Assembly (NCBI GenBank): GCA_016715985.1
Contig: JADJXD010000001.1
Span: 3,782,001 to 3,846,000, forward strand
DNA length: 64,000 nucleotides
Direction: 5' to 3'
Source of the DNA: Saprospiraceae bacterium
GTDB lineage: Bacteria > Bacteroidota > Bacteroidia > Chitinophagales > Saprospiraceae
Under the pieces are notes generated by a model. The model saw nothing but the letters and a program-made list of their open reading frames with translations. It was not told where the DNA came from and searched no databases. Shown piece by piece: positions 1-7,217 of this stretch. Made by a program: the position numbers and the translations under genes. Position 1 is the first letter of the stretch. The number at the start of each line of letters is the position of its first letter.

Positions 1-2
1 CC

Positions 3-653
3 CGACTACATGAAGGGGGAAGATTATTTTATATCGGTGCGGGCACAAGTGGCAGACTCGGCATTCTGGATGCATCTGAGTGTCCGCCGACCTACGGTGT
101 TCCTCACGATATGGTGATCGGACTTATCGCCGGCGGGGATAGTGCGATCCGTAAGGCCGTGGAGTTTGCAGAAGATGATCCCGAACAGGCATGGAAAGAC
201 CTTATGGAATACCATATTGACTCCAAAGATGTACTTATTGGCATAGCGGCATCCGGTACGACACCTTATGTCATACAGGGATTAAAGAAAGCGCAATCTG
301 AAGGAATAATTACAGGCAGTATCAGTTGTAATCCTGATTCTCCGGTATCCGTATATGCGGACTTCCCCATAGAAGTGATCGTTGGTCCCGAGTATGTTAC
401 AGGCAGCACCCGTATGAAATCCGGAACAGCTCAAAAACTGATTCTCAATATGATCAGCACAGCCACTATGATAAAACTGGGTCGTGTGATGGATAATAAA
501 ATGGTCGATATGCAACTCAGCAATCTGAAACTCGTAGATCGCGGTGTCCTTCAGGTAGTCGAAAAGACCGGCCTATCCTATGAAGAAGCCAAAACCTTAT
601 TGTTGGAACAGGGGTCAGTCCGTATGGCGATCAGTGCGCAACAAAAAGGCTAA
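3..653 (+). CDS. murQ: N-acetylmuramic acid 6-phosphate etherase, 5'-truncated by window edge
   Basis: MurQ cleaves the lactyl ether of MurNAc-6-phosphate to give GlcNAc-6-phosphate and D-lactate in the cytoplasm during recycling of cell-wall sugars. The frame is open from base 3 with no start in the window, so the N-terminus lies upstream. Visible motifs are the SIS-domain sugar-phosphate loop (YIGAGTSGRLGILDASE, bases about 39-90), GIAASGTTPYV, and the family signature GSTRMKSGTAQKL followed by MVDMQ. About 216 residues are present against roughly 270-300 for a complete MurQ. The C-terminus is complete at a TAA. The next gene starts 56 bp downstream and is unrelated in function. The start is unknown; the family call is secure. 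Confidence 0.95.
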   Translation, partial: RLHEGGRLFYIGAGTSGRLGILDASECPPTYGVPHDMVIGLIAGGDSAIRKAVEFAEDDPEQAWKDLMEYHIDSKDVLIGIAASGTTPYVIQGLKKAQSEGIITGSISCNPDSPVSVYADFPIEVIVGPEYVTGSTRMKSGTAQKLILNMISTATMIKLGRVMDNKMVDMQLSNLKLVDRGVLQVVEKTGLSYEEAKTLLLEQGSVRMAISAQQKG

Positions 654-709
654 TCCAAGGTTATTTTATTTGTTTAATTTTTCAAAAAATATTAACTTTC
701 ATGTGGAAT

Positions 710-1978
710 ATGAAATCAATATTTACTTTTCTTCTCATTCTCTTTTTATGCCCTTCTTTGTTTTCTCAGGAATATTCTCTCAGATTTCTGGCATCGGGTG
801 GTTCGGCTCCTGCTCAGCAAAATATTGACAGAGTGAAAATTCCCATCGACAATCCACACCGACCGGTTGATGTAGGTTTTGACTTTACTGTGGAGTTTTG
901 GATGAAAGCAAATCCTAATGATAATAATGCCGGCACGTGCAGTCCATCTTCCTGGTATTATGGAAATGTCATCATCGACCGGGATGTTTTTAATGAAGGG
1001 GACTATGGCGATTATGGCATTGTCATTTGTAACAGAAGAATTGTGGCAGGAGTAGAAAGACTGAACAATACCAGTCAGGGAGTAGTAGGACAGACGATAG
1101 TGGACGATGGTCAATGGCATCATATCGCTGTGACCAGAAATGCACAATCGGGAGCTATCAGACTGTATGTCGATGGAAATCTGGATGCATCAATTGGTTC
1201 CAGCAATGCCACGGGAGACATCAGCTACCGGAACGGAAGATCCACCGATTATCCAAGTAGTGATCCATATCTTGTATTTGGTGCAGAAAAACATGATTAT
1301 ATGGGTTCGCTTTACTACAAAGGCTGGCTGGATGAAGTCCGTATTTCCAATATCATCAGATATACATCCAATTTCACAAGACCATCTTCGCCTTTTGCAA
1401 CCGACGCCAATACAGTAGGGCTTTATCATTTTAATGAAGGTGCCGGGAATGTATTAACAGATGTTTCAGGAGCAACAGGAGGTCCATCTGATGGACAGAT
1501 TGTTTTTGGGGGAAATCCGCAAGGTCCGGTATGGTCTGCCGACAGCCCATTTTTTGATCCGCTACTGGTGGTTAATACAAACGATTCAGGACCCGGTTCT
1601 TTTAGAGAAGTATTAATGAATTCTCCGAGTGGAAGTACGATTACATTTTCTGCATTACTAATGAATCAAACCATATTGATGTCTTCCGGTATTCAGATAG
1701 ATAAAAATATAAACTTTGTGAATATAAACAGTGAACCTGTCAACATAACAGTAACAGGTTCCGGCCCCGTTTTTGATATACAATCCGGAAAAAATGTGTC
1801 CTTCCAAAATCTGAATATCATTGGTGGTACAGGGGGTTCTGGTCGTGCTATACTTAATCATGGTACTTTAGCTTTGAATAATGTCAAAATATCGGACTCT
1901 TACAACAATCCCGGAAATTCAATAGAAAACCATGGAGTAATGATTATCAACGGAACTACAATTATAGATAAAGATTAA
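710..1978 (+). CDS. Secreted LamG-domain protein with C-terminal beta-helix module
   Basis: Exported protein of about 422 residues. An ATG at 701 is also possible, but the one at 710 opens directly onto a signal peptide (MKSIFTFLLILFLCPSLFSQ). Residues about 30-280 form a LamG/pentraxin-like concanavalin fold: FTVEFWMKA, WHHIAVTRN, IRLYVDGNL and WLDEVRISN are its usual strands. After it comes VVNTNDSGPGSFREVL, the start of a short parallel beta-helix that runs to the stop codon. There is no T9SS sorting domain. The last ~130 residues resemble the C-terminus of the GloVer protein at 48541-51483, and the NDSG motif also opens the giant adhesin at 34123. A role in surface glycan or protein binding is inferred from LamG only. 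Confidence 0.8.
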   Translation: MKSIFTFLLILFLCPSLFSQEYSLRFLASGGSAPAQQNIDRVKIPIDNPHRPVDVGFDFTVEFWMKANPNDNNAGTCSPSSWYYGNVIIDRDVFNEGDYGDYGIVICNRRIVAGVERLNNTSQGVVGQTIVDDGQWHHIAVTRNAQSGAIRLYVDGNLDASIGSSNATGDISYRNGRSTDYPSSDPYLVFGAEKHDYMGSLYYKGWLDEVRISNIIRYTSNFTRPSSPFATDANTVGLYHFNEGAGNVLTDVSGATGGPSDGQIVFGGNPQGPVWSADSPFFDPLLVVNTNDSGPGSFREVLMNSPSGSTITFSALLMNQTILMSSGIQIDKNINFVNINSEPVNITVTGSGPVFDIQSGKNVSFQNLNIIGGTGGSGRAILNHGTLALNNVKISDSYNNPGNSIENHGVMIINGTTIIDKD

Positions 1979-2103
1979 ATGTCAATATAAGATCACATAC
2001 ATTTCCGTTAAGTTGCCCCGACATACAAATCCGGCCCTTCGATAAAACCAAAAGAGCCGTTTTTTTCAATGCTTTTTTTGGCAGTTCGAAAATAATAACT
2101 ATT

Positions 2104-2139
2104 TTTGTTAACCTTTTACGTTAATAATATTTATCTTTG
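2104..2139 (+). promoter_or_regulatory. Candidate Bacteroidota promoter for higBA
   Basis: TATCTTTG at 2132-2139 is an exact match to the phylum's -7 consensus TAnnTTTG. A TTTG at 2104-2107 could be the -33 element, but the 24-bp gap is longer than usual. The box ends only 2 bp before the TTG start of the toxin, so the transcript would begin at about the start codon. Confidence 0.5.
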
Positions 2140-2141
2140 CA

Positions 2142-2474
2142 TTGGAAATAAGTTACAAGAACAGAAAACTTGAAAAGCAATTGACCGACCCAAGAGAGAT
2201 GGCAAAATCCTTTGGTCAGTTGGCTCGTAAGGTAAATCAAAGACTTAAAGACTTAACCGATGCAGACAATTTAGCGATTATGAGAACCATTCCGGCAGCA
2301 AGATGCCACGAACTGACAGGAGGCCGAAAAGGCGAATTAGCGGTAGATGTTTCAGTCAACTACCGAATGATTTTTGAGCCATTGCACGACCCAATACCCT
2401 TAAAAGACGATGGTGGTTTGAATTGGGAAGAAATCACCAAAATTCAGATTAACGAAATTGAAGACTACCATTAA
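2142..2474 (+). CDS. higB: HigB-like RelE/ParE-family toxin
   Basis: Toxin of a type II toxin-antitoxin pair; members of this family are small RelE-fold ribonucleases that cut mRNA at the ribosome. The 110-residue protein has the expected pattern: an N-terminal strand and helix (YKNRKLEKQLTD), the helical hairpin around RKVNQRLKDL, then CHELTGGRKGELAVDVSVNYR and MIFEP in the beta-sheet core. The start is TTG. The first ATG is 19 codons further on and would remove the conserved first strand, so TTG is preferred. A strong -7 promoter box ends 2 bp upstream, which suggests little or no leader. The antitoxin gene starts 26 bp downstream. Confidence 0.85.
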   Translation: MEISYKNRKLEKQLTDPREMAKSFGQLARKVNQRLKDLTDADNLAIMRTIPAARCHELTGGRKGELAVDVSVNYRMIFEPLHDPIPLKDDGGLNWEEITKIQINEIEDYH

Positions 2475-2499
2475 AACAAACAGCATTAAAATAGACAAA

Positions 2500-3591
2500 A
2501 TGGCAACAACACTCCAAATAGCAAAATCATTACTCTCCCCTCCTGGCGACACTATTCAGGAGCATATTGATTTTATTGGTATGAGCCAAGCCGAACTTGC
2601 CGAAAGAATGGGCAGACCAAAAGAAAAAATAAATGACATCATCAAAGGAAGAGAGCCAATCACAACGGCAACTGCTTTTCAATTGGAAAAAGTTTTGGGC
2701 ATTCCTGCAAGCTTTTGGTTGAACAGAGAAAAGACATACCGCAAAGAACTTTACGAACTGCAACAACAGGAAGAACTTGAAAAAGATAAAGACTGGTTGT
2801 GTGCTTTTCCTGTAAATGAAATGAGAAAATTCGGTTGGCTTCCCGACACAAGGGAAAAACATGTTTTAGTTGATAATTTGCTAAAATTCTTTTGCGTGGC
2901 TTCAACTGACGAATGGGAACGAATATATGTAGATGAAGAAGTTTCAGTTGCGTTTAGAGTTTCTTTGGCTCATACACAAAGCCCTCATGCCATTTCTGCA
3001 TGGTTGCGTAAAGGAGAAATACAAGCCAAAGAAATTGAAATGGCAGAGTTTGATAAAAAGAAATTCAAAGATTCATTAGCGGAAATTAAAGAAATGGCTT
3101 TTTTGATGCCTGAGGATTTTACGCAACAATTGCAAAACATTTGTGCCAAATGTGGTGTGGCGGTTGTGTTTACGCAAAACTTGCCCAAAGCACCCATAAG
3201 TGGAGCTACACGTTGGTTTCATAACAAACCTATTATTCAACTTTCTGGCAGGTTTAGAACCAACGACCATTTTTGGTTTACATTTTTCCACGAAGCGGCT
3301 CACATCATTTTACATGGTAAAAAAGATATTTTCTTAGAAAATGTAGAAGGGACAGAAATAGACCAAGAGAAAGAAGAAGAAGCAAATGCCTTTGCCGCTA
3401 AACTACTATTAACTGAAAACGAATTGCAACATATTATAGAAGCTGCTCCATTAACCGAAGAAATGATTTATGAGTTTGCCGAAAAATTCAGAACACCAGC
3501 AGGGGTTATCATTGGCAGATTGCAACATTTAAAACTCATTCCATTTCATATTGGCAATGGTTTCAGACAAAAAATTGATTTGTTTAATTAA
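2500..3591 (+). CDS. higA: HigA-like antitoxin: XRE DNA-binding domain fused to ImmA/IrrE peptidase domain
   Basis: Antitoxin and autorepressor partner of the upstream toxin, 363 residues from the ATG at 2500. An in-frame TTG at 2458 inside the toxin gene is less likely, because MATTLQIAKSLLSPPGDTIQ is the normal HigA beginning. Residues about 20-75 form a helix-turn-helix (MSQAELAERMGRPKEKINDI). The rest is a long helical extension leading to an ImmA/IrrE-type metallopeptidase domain with the zinc motif HEAAH at residues 264-268 and downstream acidic residues (EEEANAFAAKLLL). In ImmA relatives this domain cleaves repressors, so it may let the antitoxin process itself or another protein; that is inference. 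Cotranscription with higB is very likely. Confidence 0.85.
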   Translation: MATTLQIAKSLLSPPGDTIQEHIDFIGMSQAELAERMGRPKEKINDIIKGREPITTATAFQLEKVLGIPASFWLNREKTYRKELYELQQQEELEKDKDWLCAFPVNEMRKFGWLPDTREKHVLVDNLLKFFCVASTDEWERIYVDEEVSVAFRVSLAHTQSPHAISAWLRKGEIQAKEIEMAEFDKKKFKDSLAEIKEMAFLMPEDFTQQLQNICAKCGVAVVFTQNLPKAPISGATRWFHNKPIIQLSGRFRTNDHFWFTFFHEAAHIILHGKKDIFLENVEGTEIDQEKEEEANAFAAKLLLTENELQHIIEAAPLTEEMIYEFAEKFRTPAGVIIGRLQHLKLIPFHIGNGFRQKIDLFN

Positions 3592-3605
3592 GGATATAGA
3601 AATAG

Positions 3606-3680
3606 ATGCCAACATTACACTGGATAGGAAAAGATAAAGTTATCAATCATCACATGGATGTTCCCTTTAGTAACAATTAA
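3606..3680 (+). pseudogene. Vestigial N-terminus of a type III restriction-modification methyltransferase
   Basis: A 24-codon frame starting 14 bp after higA reads MPTLHWIGKDKVINHH and then MDVPF before a stop. I recognise this from memory as the N-terminal signature of adenine methyltransferases (Mod) of type III restriction-modification systems in Bacteroidota, which normally continue for 500-700 residues. Everything after about 20 codons is missing and the next 15 bp lead into an unrelated membrane protein. The likely reading is a deletion that removed a restriction-modification operon once linked to this toxin-antitoxin pair. It is short, so a chance match cannot be fully excluded. Confidence 0.55.
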
Positions 3681-3694
3681 AACATAGTACTTAA

Positions 3695-4060
3695 ATGAAT
3701 GCACACAAAGCAAACCTGATAAATGCAGTCTCTCTAATCTTTCTCCCGCTTTGGGGATATTTGGACTCTTTGACACCTTCTATGACAGCTTTGATACCGA
3801 TGGTCTTCGGGATCGTATTATTGTCTCTGAACAATGGTGTACAATATGGAATTAAGTCTCAGTCGCATGCAGCAGTGGTCATTACACTCTTGGTACTTAT
3901 TTCACTGATTAAGCCACTCACCGGAGCTATTGACAGGGAAGACAGCATGGCAATTTTAAGAGTGAGTATGATGATATTGACAGGTGTTGTTTCTTTGTTT
4001 TTTTTTATAAAAAGTTTCAGAGATGTCAGGTTAGCCCGACAGAAAAAATCGGGAATTTAA
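3695..4060 (+). CDS. Small integral membrane protein of unknown function
   Basis: The 121-residue protein has three or four hydrophobic segments (about residues 10-27, 30-47, 59-77 and 87-106) separated by short polar loops and ends in a basic tail (RDVRLARQKKSGI), so the C-terminus is probably cytoplasmic. It resembles small uncharacterised Bacteroidota membrane proteins; no catalytic motif is visible. It lies 39 bp before the carboxypeptidase-like lipoprotein gene and may share its transcript. Confidence 0.65.
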   Translation: MNAHKANLINAVSLIFLPLWGYLDSLTPSMTALIPMVFGIVLLSLNNGVQYGIKSQSHAAVVITLLVLISLIKPLTGAIDREDSMAILRVSMMILTGVVSLFFFIKSFRDVRLARQKKSGI

Positions 4061-4099
4061 ATTTATTTCCAAATTATTTATCCATTTCCAATTTATAGT

Positions 4100-4918
4100 A
4101 TGTTGTTGATTTATTTCAGATTTCTGTTTCTCGCACTTTTCATCAATGCTTGTGACCAACCAAAAGATGACAAGACATCTGCAATTGAAATAATAGATAC
4201 AAATGACGATTCAGAACAACCGATTTTGGATAAAGAAATTCATTTAGACAGTTTTGACCTGAAATATATCACGGGAAGATTTGATCCGTCCTCACACCCC
4301 GATTTTCAATTGATTCCCATAAAATATGCCGACAGAGAGGGTCAGTATCTGAGAAAGGATGTTCTGGCTGCTTTTATTAAAATGTACGATTCTGCTGCTA
4401 AAGAAGGTATTTATTTTAAAATACGTTCAGCCACCCGTAATTTTGAGAGTCAAAAAAGAATCTGGGAAAATAAGTGGACAGGAGAAACCAAATTAGAAAA
4501 CGGACTGAATGCAGCAAAGGATATCGCAGATGATGTACTACGTGCTAAAAAAATACTCGAGTACAGTTCTATGCCCGGCACGTCCCGCCATCATTGGGGT
4601 ACGGATATTGATATCAATTCATTTGACAATAAATGGTTTGAAAAAGGGGAAGGATTTAAGTTGTACAATTGGATGACAAATCATGCTGCGTCTTTTGGCT
4701 TTTGCCAACCTTACACTAAAATCGGGGTAGATCGCCCGTCCGGTTATTTTGAAGAAAAATGGCATTGGACCTATATGCCTGTTTCATCCGGATTAACAGA
4801 AACAGCCTTAAAAATATTAAAGGATGACATCATCACCGGATTTAAAGGTGCAGATACTGCTGTTAATATTGAAGTAGTCAAAAATTACGTTTTGGGTATA
4901 AATAAGGATTGCAGATAA
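4100..4918 (+). CDS. VanY-like D,D-carboxypeptidase lipoprotein (peptidase family M15B)
   Basis: Probable periplasmic zinc peptidase that trims peptidoglycan stem peptides. The 272-residue protein starts with a short hydrophobic leader and a possible lipobox at FINAC, suggesting attachment to a membrane. The M15 core is visible: RSATRNFESQKRIWENKW, the zinc motif SRHHWGTDIDI (SxHxxGxxxD) and EKWHWTYMP, which supplies the catalytic Glu and the third zinc ligand. Spacing of the motifs fits the VanY/DacB family. It sits 21 bp upstream of a MATE transporter and downstream of a small membrane protein, a likely operon. The exact peptide substrate cannot be read from sequence. Confidence 0.85.
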   Translation: MLLIYFRFLFLALFINACDQPKDDKTSAIEIIDTNDDSEQPILDKEIHLDSFDLKYITGRFDPSSHPDFQLIPIKYADREGQYLRKDVLAAFIKMYDSAAKEGIYFKIRSATRNFESQKRIWENKWTGETKLENGLNAAKDIADDVLRAKKILEYSSMPGTSRHHWGTDIDINSFDNKWFEKGEGFKLYNWMTNHAASFGFCQPYTKIGVDRPSGYFEEKWHWTYMPVSSGLTETALKILKDDIITGFKGADTAVNIEVVKNYVLGINKDCR

Positions 4919-4939
4919 TAAGCGTATCAAATCCTTTTT

Positions 4940-6295
4940 ATGGCACAGCTCACTTCCTTAAAAGTAGATACATCCGTTAAAGGCATTATAGCACTGACTT
5001 TGCCTATCAGTATGGCTAAGCTCATTCCCGAACTAAATTACCTGTTTAATGCAGCATTTTTAGGCCAACTGGGAAATGTTGAGTTGGCATTGGCCGGAAT
5101 CACAGGAGTATATTATCTGATTTTTGCTGCTATCGGATATGGACTCAACAATGCCTTACTCGCTATCATGTCCCGCAGAGCCGGTGAAGACAACAGATCA
5201 CAGATATTCTCAACGCTGTGGCATGGACTGATTATTGCTTTTTTCCTTGCCACAATATTCGTGATACTCACGGGTATTTTGCTTAAACCGATATTGGTGA
5301 TGAGCGATATTGAGCCGGAAAGTATCGGAATGATTACTTCTTACCTCAATATCAGAATGCTGGGACTATTTTTTCTGTACGCTATGCAAATGCAGAATGC
5401 CTATATCATCAGCCTTCAGAAAAGTAAATATCTCATCATCGTTGCCGTGATAGAATCCTTTGCCAATTTAGTCCTGGATTACGGACTGATATTTGGCCAC
5501 TTCGGACTTCCTGAACTCGGTTTTAATGGTGCTGCATATGCTTCTGTTATTTCAGAAATCATTGGTATGCTGACCGTATTTTTGATTATCAGATATTATC
5601 GTTTGTCACAAATAAATGGAATCATCCACGACTGGAAAATAAAGTGGAAAACCTTCCGACTGGTATGGACGCAGGGATTCCCGTTGATGAGTCAGTACGC
5701 TATCAGCACGATGGCGTGGTGGATATTTTTTCTTCTGGTGAGTCGTAATTATAATTACAATGAGCAGGCGGTATCACAGGTGATGAGAAATCTTTTTGGT
5801 TTGAGTGGTGTTTTTTCCTGGGCATTTGGTTCATCTACCAATACTATCATAAGTAATCTCATCGGGCAGGGAAAGGTATCGCAAATCTTCCCGACACTAA
5901 ACAAAATACTGAAAATCTGTGTCAGCGGAATGTTGATTTTTGTTGTTTTTATTAATATTTTTCCCACGCTTTTTTTAAGTGTTTTCGGGCAGGATGATGC
6001 ATTTATACAATTAGGTATAGGTCCTTTGAGAATCGTAAGTATCGCAATGCTGATCTTATGTGTTGGTGTAGTTTGGCTCAATGCAGTGGTAGCTACAGGT
6101 AAGACAAAAGTTGTTTTTTTTATTGAGTTTGTTGGTATTATGTCATACTTGTCATACATCTGGTTAACCATAGAAGTCTTTAAGTTGGGATTAAATATTG
6201 CATGGATGAGCGAATGGGTTTATTGGTCAGTTCTTTTCAGCCTCAGTTTCTGGTACCTTCGCAAAGGAGATTGGCGAATTATCGAGAAATATTGA
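4940..6295 (+). CDS. MATE-family efflux transporter
   Basis: Multidrug and toxic-compound extrusion type exporter in the inner membrane, expected to swap an organic substrate for Na+ or H+. The 451 residues (usual family length 440-480) carry about 12 hydrophobic helices in two homologous halves. The N-terminal half opens with GIIALTLPISMAKLIPELNYLFNAAFLGQLG, a typical MATE first helix and loop, here quoted from residues 15-45 as separate segments GIIALTLPIS and AAFLGQLG. The second half begins near TQGFPLMSQYAIS. It follows the carboxypeptidase lipoprotein by 21 bp. The substrate is unknown. Confidence 0.9.
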   Translation: MAQLTSLKVDTSVKGIIALTLPISMAKLIPELNYLFNAAFLGQLGNVELALAGITGVYYLIFAAIGYGLNNALLAIMSRRAGEDNRSQIFSTLWHGLIIAFFLATIFVILTGILLKPILVMSDIEPESIGMITSYLNIRMLGLFFLYAMQMQNAYIISLQKSKYLIIVAVIESFANLVLDYGLIFGHFGLPELGFNGAAYASVISEIIGMLTVFLIIRYYRLSQINGIIHDWKIKWKTFRLVWTQGFPLMSQYAISTMAWWIFFLLVSRNYNYNEQAVSQVMRNLFGLSGVFSWAFGSSTNTIISNLIGQGKVSQIFPTLNKILKICVSGMLIFVVFINIFPTLFLSVFGQDDAFIQLGIGPLRIVSIAMLILCVGVVWLNAVVATGKTKVVFFIEFVGIMSYLSYIWLTIEVFKLGLNIAWMSEWVYWSVLFSLSFWYLRKGDWRIIEKY

Positions 6296-6433
6296 ATTGG
6301 ATGTAGCAAAGAAATATGCCGGGATGTTTAAATTTGGCGTGATGTAAATATCATTCATTAAAAAAGATAGGAAGTCATACTAAAAATGTGAAAATTTGCT
6401 TCTACTTTTACAGTAAAATCAAAAATCATCACC

Positions 6434-6757
6434 ATGAAACAAAGTCTCATTTTACTTTTATTAATTGCTGTAGCTATAGCTTGTGGCAACAAGGAAAATA
6501 ATACAAAACAAGGACCCAAAAGTGATAAAGTTGCCGTCGATGGTGCTAAAATCTATAAACTAAACTGTGAATTGTGTCACGGCCCGGATGGGAAACTGGC
6601 AGCAAATGGTTCGAAAGACCTGACTTTATCTGATCTGGATCTCGATGAACGAATCTTGCAGATTTCAAAAGGAAAAGGAGTCATGGTAGCGTATGAAAAT
6701 ATTTTGAGTCTTGCTGAAATCAGAGCGGTGGCGCAATACACGATGACATTAAAATAA
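6434..6757 (+). CDS. Small c-type cytochrome lipoprotein
   Basis: Periplasmic electron carrier with a single haem. The 107-residue precursor has a signal peptide ending in a lipobox (AVAIAC, cysteine near residue 17). The haem-binding motif CELCHGPDG lies at residues 45-53 (Cys45, Cys48, His49). The methionine in KGVMVAYENIL is a candidate distal haem ligand, and the C-terminal helix LAEIRAVAQYTMTLK is typical of class I cytochromes c. It stands alone, 138 bp after the MATE gene, so the redox partner is not evident. Confidence 0.85.
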   Translation: MKQSLILLLLIAVAIACGNKENNTKQGPKSDKVAVDGAKIYKLNCELCHGPDGKLAANGSKDLTLSDLDLDERILQISKGKGVMVAYENILSLAEIRAVAQYTMTLK

Positions 6758-6851
6758 ATCATTAATCTTGAGATTCTCATATCTTCATTTACAGTCGTGA
6801 ATAATAGAATGCACTATTAATGAAAAAGGTCTAGGCTTATAAAAAATATGC

Positions 6852-7040
6852 GAATGCCAAATGATAAGATAGAATGCCAAAAAGCGTGGCCGTTCCGGTA
6901 CGCGGAGCGATTTAGCGGAACTAGTCCGCCACGGCGGATTGTTTACTTTTTTTCTGCGCTGTATTCCAAAGGAATATGCATAGATATGAAAAAAAGTAAA
7001 AGCCTGTCGCGGCTTGAGCGACAAAGCCCGACAGCCGAAG
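6852..7040. repeat. Structured intergenic element with three consecutive hairpins
   Basis: This stretch of the 460-bp gap before the glucosidase gene is unusually self-complementary. Hairpin 1 (6886-6932) pairs GTGGC with GCCAC and GTTCCG with CGGAAC. Hairpin 2 (6942-7000) has a perfect 13-bp outer stem, TTTACTTTTTTTC with GAAAAAAAGTAAA, and encloses TATTCC-AAA-GGAATA. Hairpin 3 (7004-7034) pairs CTGTCGcGGCTT with AAGCC-CGACAG. A direct repeat GAATGCCAAA occurs at 6852 and 6872. I recall near-identical stretches from many Bacteroidota genomes, often mis-annotated as proteins. It is either a MITE/REP-like element or a structured RNA. Open frames across it have no protein-like character. Confidence 0.6.
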
Positions 7041-7217
7041 AAATTTGGAATATTAAGACCTTAGCTTTATCATGGATTAAGGTAAAAAATGTGCCAATTG
7101 TTCTTCACATTAATTACAGATTAAATCAAAATTGGTTTGAAGGATAAAGCTTATCCTTCAAATACTGTCATTTATTTGTAACCACTAATTATTGACAGAC
7201 TTTAAAAAAATAGCCAT

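Noticed and set aside
2458..2499. TTG start of the antitoxin inside the toxin gene
   Set aside because: The added 14 residues do not match the family, and the ATG at 2500 gives the standard HigA beginning.
6785..7147. Open frames on both strands over the hairpinned element before the glucosidase gene
   Set aside because: They follow the inverted repeats, have no protein-like composition, and the same DNA seems to be a dispersed repeat. The DNA structure explains the openness better.
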